This document shows, one piece after another, positions 63,492 through 64,000 of a stretch of DNA of 64,000 nucleotides; the stretch's first letter is position 1, and each line of letters opens with the position of its first letter. This stretch comes from Winogradskyella bathintestinalis (GTDB lineage: Bacteria > Bacteroidota > Bacteroidia > Flavobacteriales > Flavobacteriaceae), in assembly GCF_030407435.1 (NCBI RefSeq), contig NZ_JASDDK010000002.1, positions 590,702 to 654,701 on the forward strand, read 5' to 3'. A program made the translations under genes and the position numbers. The notes beneath the pieces are model-generated. The model was given only the letters and a program-made list of their open reading frames with translations, was not told where the DNA came from and ran no database searches.

Positions 63492-64000
63492 TTATTTTTT
63501 AGGCAAGAACACCTCTGCCATCATGCAACGTGCACTTCCACCACCACAAGTTTCGATAGTGTCTAAAGAACTCGAAAGAATTGGACAATACTTTTCAATA
63601 GCTTTAATTTGATTGTCAGTTAGGCTCTTATGTGCAGCTTCGCTCATAACTAAATAGCGCTGTTCGTTTTCACCTCGTAACTGTAACATGTTTCCTGCAA
63701 ACTGGTGCATCTGAGCTTCAGAAATAGAAATGATTTCCCTGCCATCTTGTTTTAAATGTTTTACAACATTTTTACGCTCTTTTTTATCGTCGATTGAATC
63801 TAAACAAATCACAGCAAATTTTTCTGCCAAACACATCATTACGTTGGTGTGATAGATAGGTAAACGATTTCCTTCAACGTTTTGCTTTGCTGTAAATATT
63901 ATAGGGGAATATTCAAAATCTTCGCAAAACTCTATAAATAAATCTTCATCTGCTCTAGGAGACAATGCACAATAGGCTTTTCTATTTATGCGATCTAAGA
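63492..64000 (-). CDS. ctlX: Amidinotransferase / citrulline-utilisation hydrolase CtlX type (5' part outside window)
   Basis: The minus-strand frame is open to the right edge; the last readable codons give LDRINRKAYCALSPRADE, so the start lies beyond 64000. About 169 C-terminal residues of a guanidino-group-modifying (pentein fold) enzyme are visible. The catalytic His is in GNRLPIYHTNVMM, and the nucleophile Cys is in the C-terminal GGGSARCMMAEVFLP. These are close to CtlX-type proteins annotated as citrulline or arginine hydrolases. The 63331-63491 spacer holds no gene. Confidence 0.85.
   Translation of the reverse strand, partial: LDRINRKAYCALSPRADEDLFIEFCEDFEYSPIIFTAKQNVEGNRLPIYHTNVMMCLAEKFAVICLDSIDDKKERKNVVKHLKQDGREIISISEAQMHQFAGNMLQLRGENEQRYLVMSEAAHKSLTDNQIKAIEKYCPILSSSLDTIETCGGGSARCMMAEVFLPKK

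Overview
The window is AT-rich chromosomal DNA of a member of the Bacteroidota, most likely a marine Flavobacteriaceae. The evidence is the many -7 boxes of the TAnnTTTG type, an ECF sigma / FecR (DUF4974) / TonB-receptor trio with an STN domain, the CarboxypepD_reg and DUF2807 proteins, 800-residue FtsX-type permeases in series, and a trpEGDCFB order with spacers instead of overlaps. No rRNA, tRNA, insertion sequence, phage gene or CRISPR array was found.

Layout. 1-1904: end of a CPA1-type cation/proton antiporter and a bacterial topoisomerase IB. 2000-22733: a large MacAB/TolC-like ABC export cluster on the minus strand (HlyD-type adaptor, two LolD/MacB-type ATPases, five paralogous permeases, a DUF2807 beta-helix protein, a TolC-like channel), followed by a divergent NtrC-type regulator and its histidine kinase. 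Two near-identical promoter elements (9746-9770 and 19773-19797), each with an upstream dyad operator, divide the export genes into two transcription units and probably place both under the adjacent regulator. 22961-25006: thiol/redox proteins (two rhodaneses, a redoxin, a TlpA-like thioredoxin). 25250-31881: the trp operon, with a promoter, a 17-codon leader peptide containing three consecutive Trp codons, competing antiterminator and terminator hairpins, then trpE, G, D, C, F, B. trpA is not here.

32019-47754: ftsE, then a surface-glycan locus. It holds a KpsS-like protein, several glycosyltransferases, a QdtA/FdtA-type ketoisomerase, a DegT-type aminotransferase and a FemAB/GNAT-like acyltransferase (together consistent with a dTDP-3-acylamino-3,6-dideoxyhexose), two tandem Wzx-like flippases, a GtrB-like enzyme with a GT-C-like membrane protein, two Fe(II)/2-oxoglutarate oxygenases and a methyltransferase. 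47837-51873: typA, a small membrane protein, a metal-dependent-type kdsA and a GNAT gene. 52263-56147: ECF sigma factor, FecR anti-sigma and TonB-dependent receptor. 56434-64000: a CarboxypepD_reg protein, argS, a GH53 endo-galactanase lipoprotein, a TPR histidine kinase, and the 3' part of a CtlX-type amidinotransferase cut by the window edge.

The strongest regulatory observations are the paired promoter/operator modules of the export cluster and the trp attenuator, whose three alternative RNA pairings can be written out base by base.
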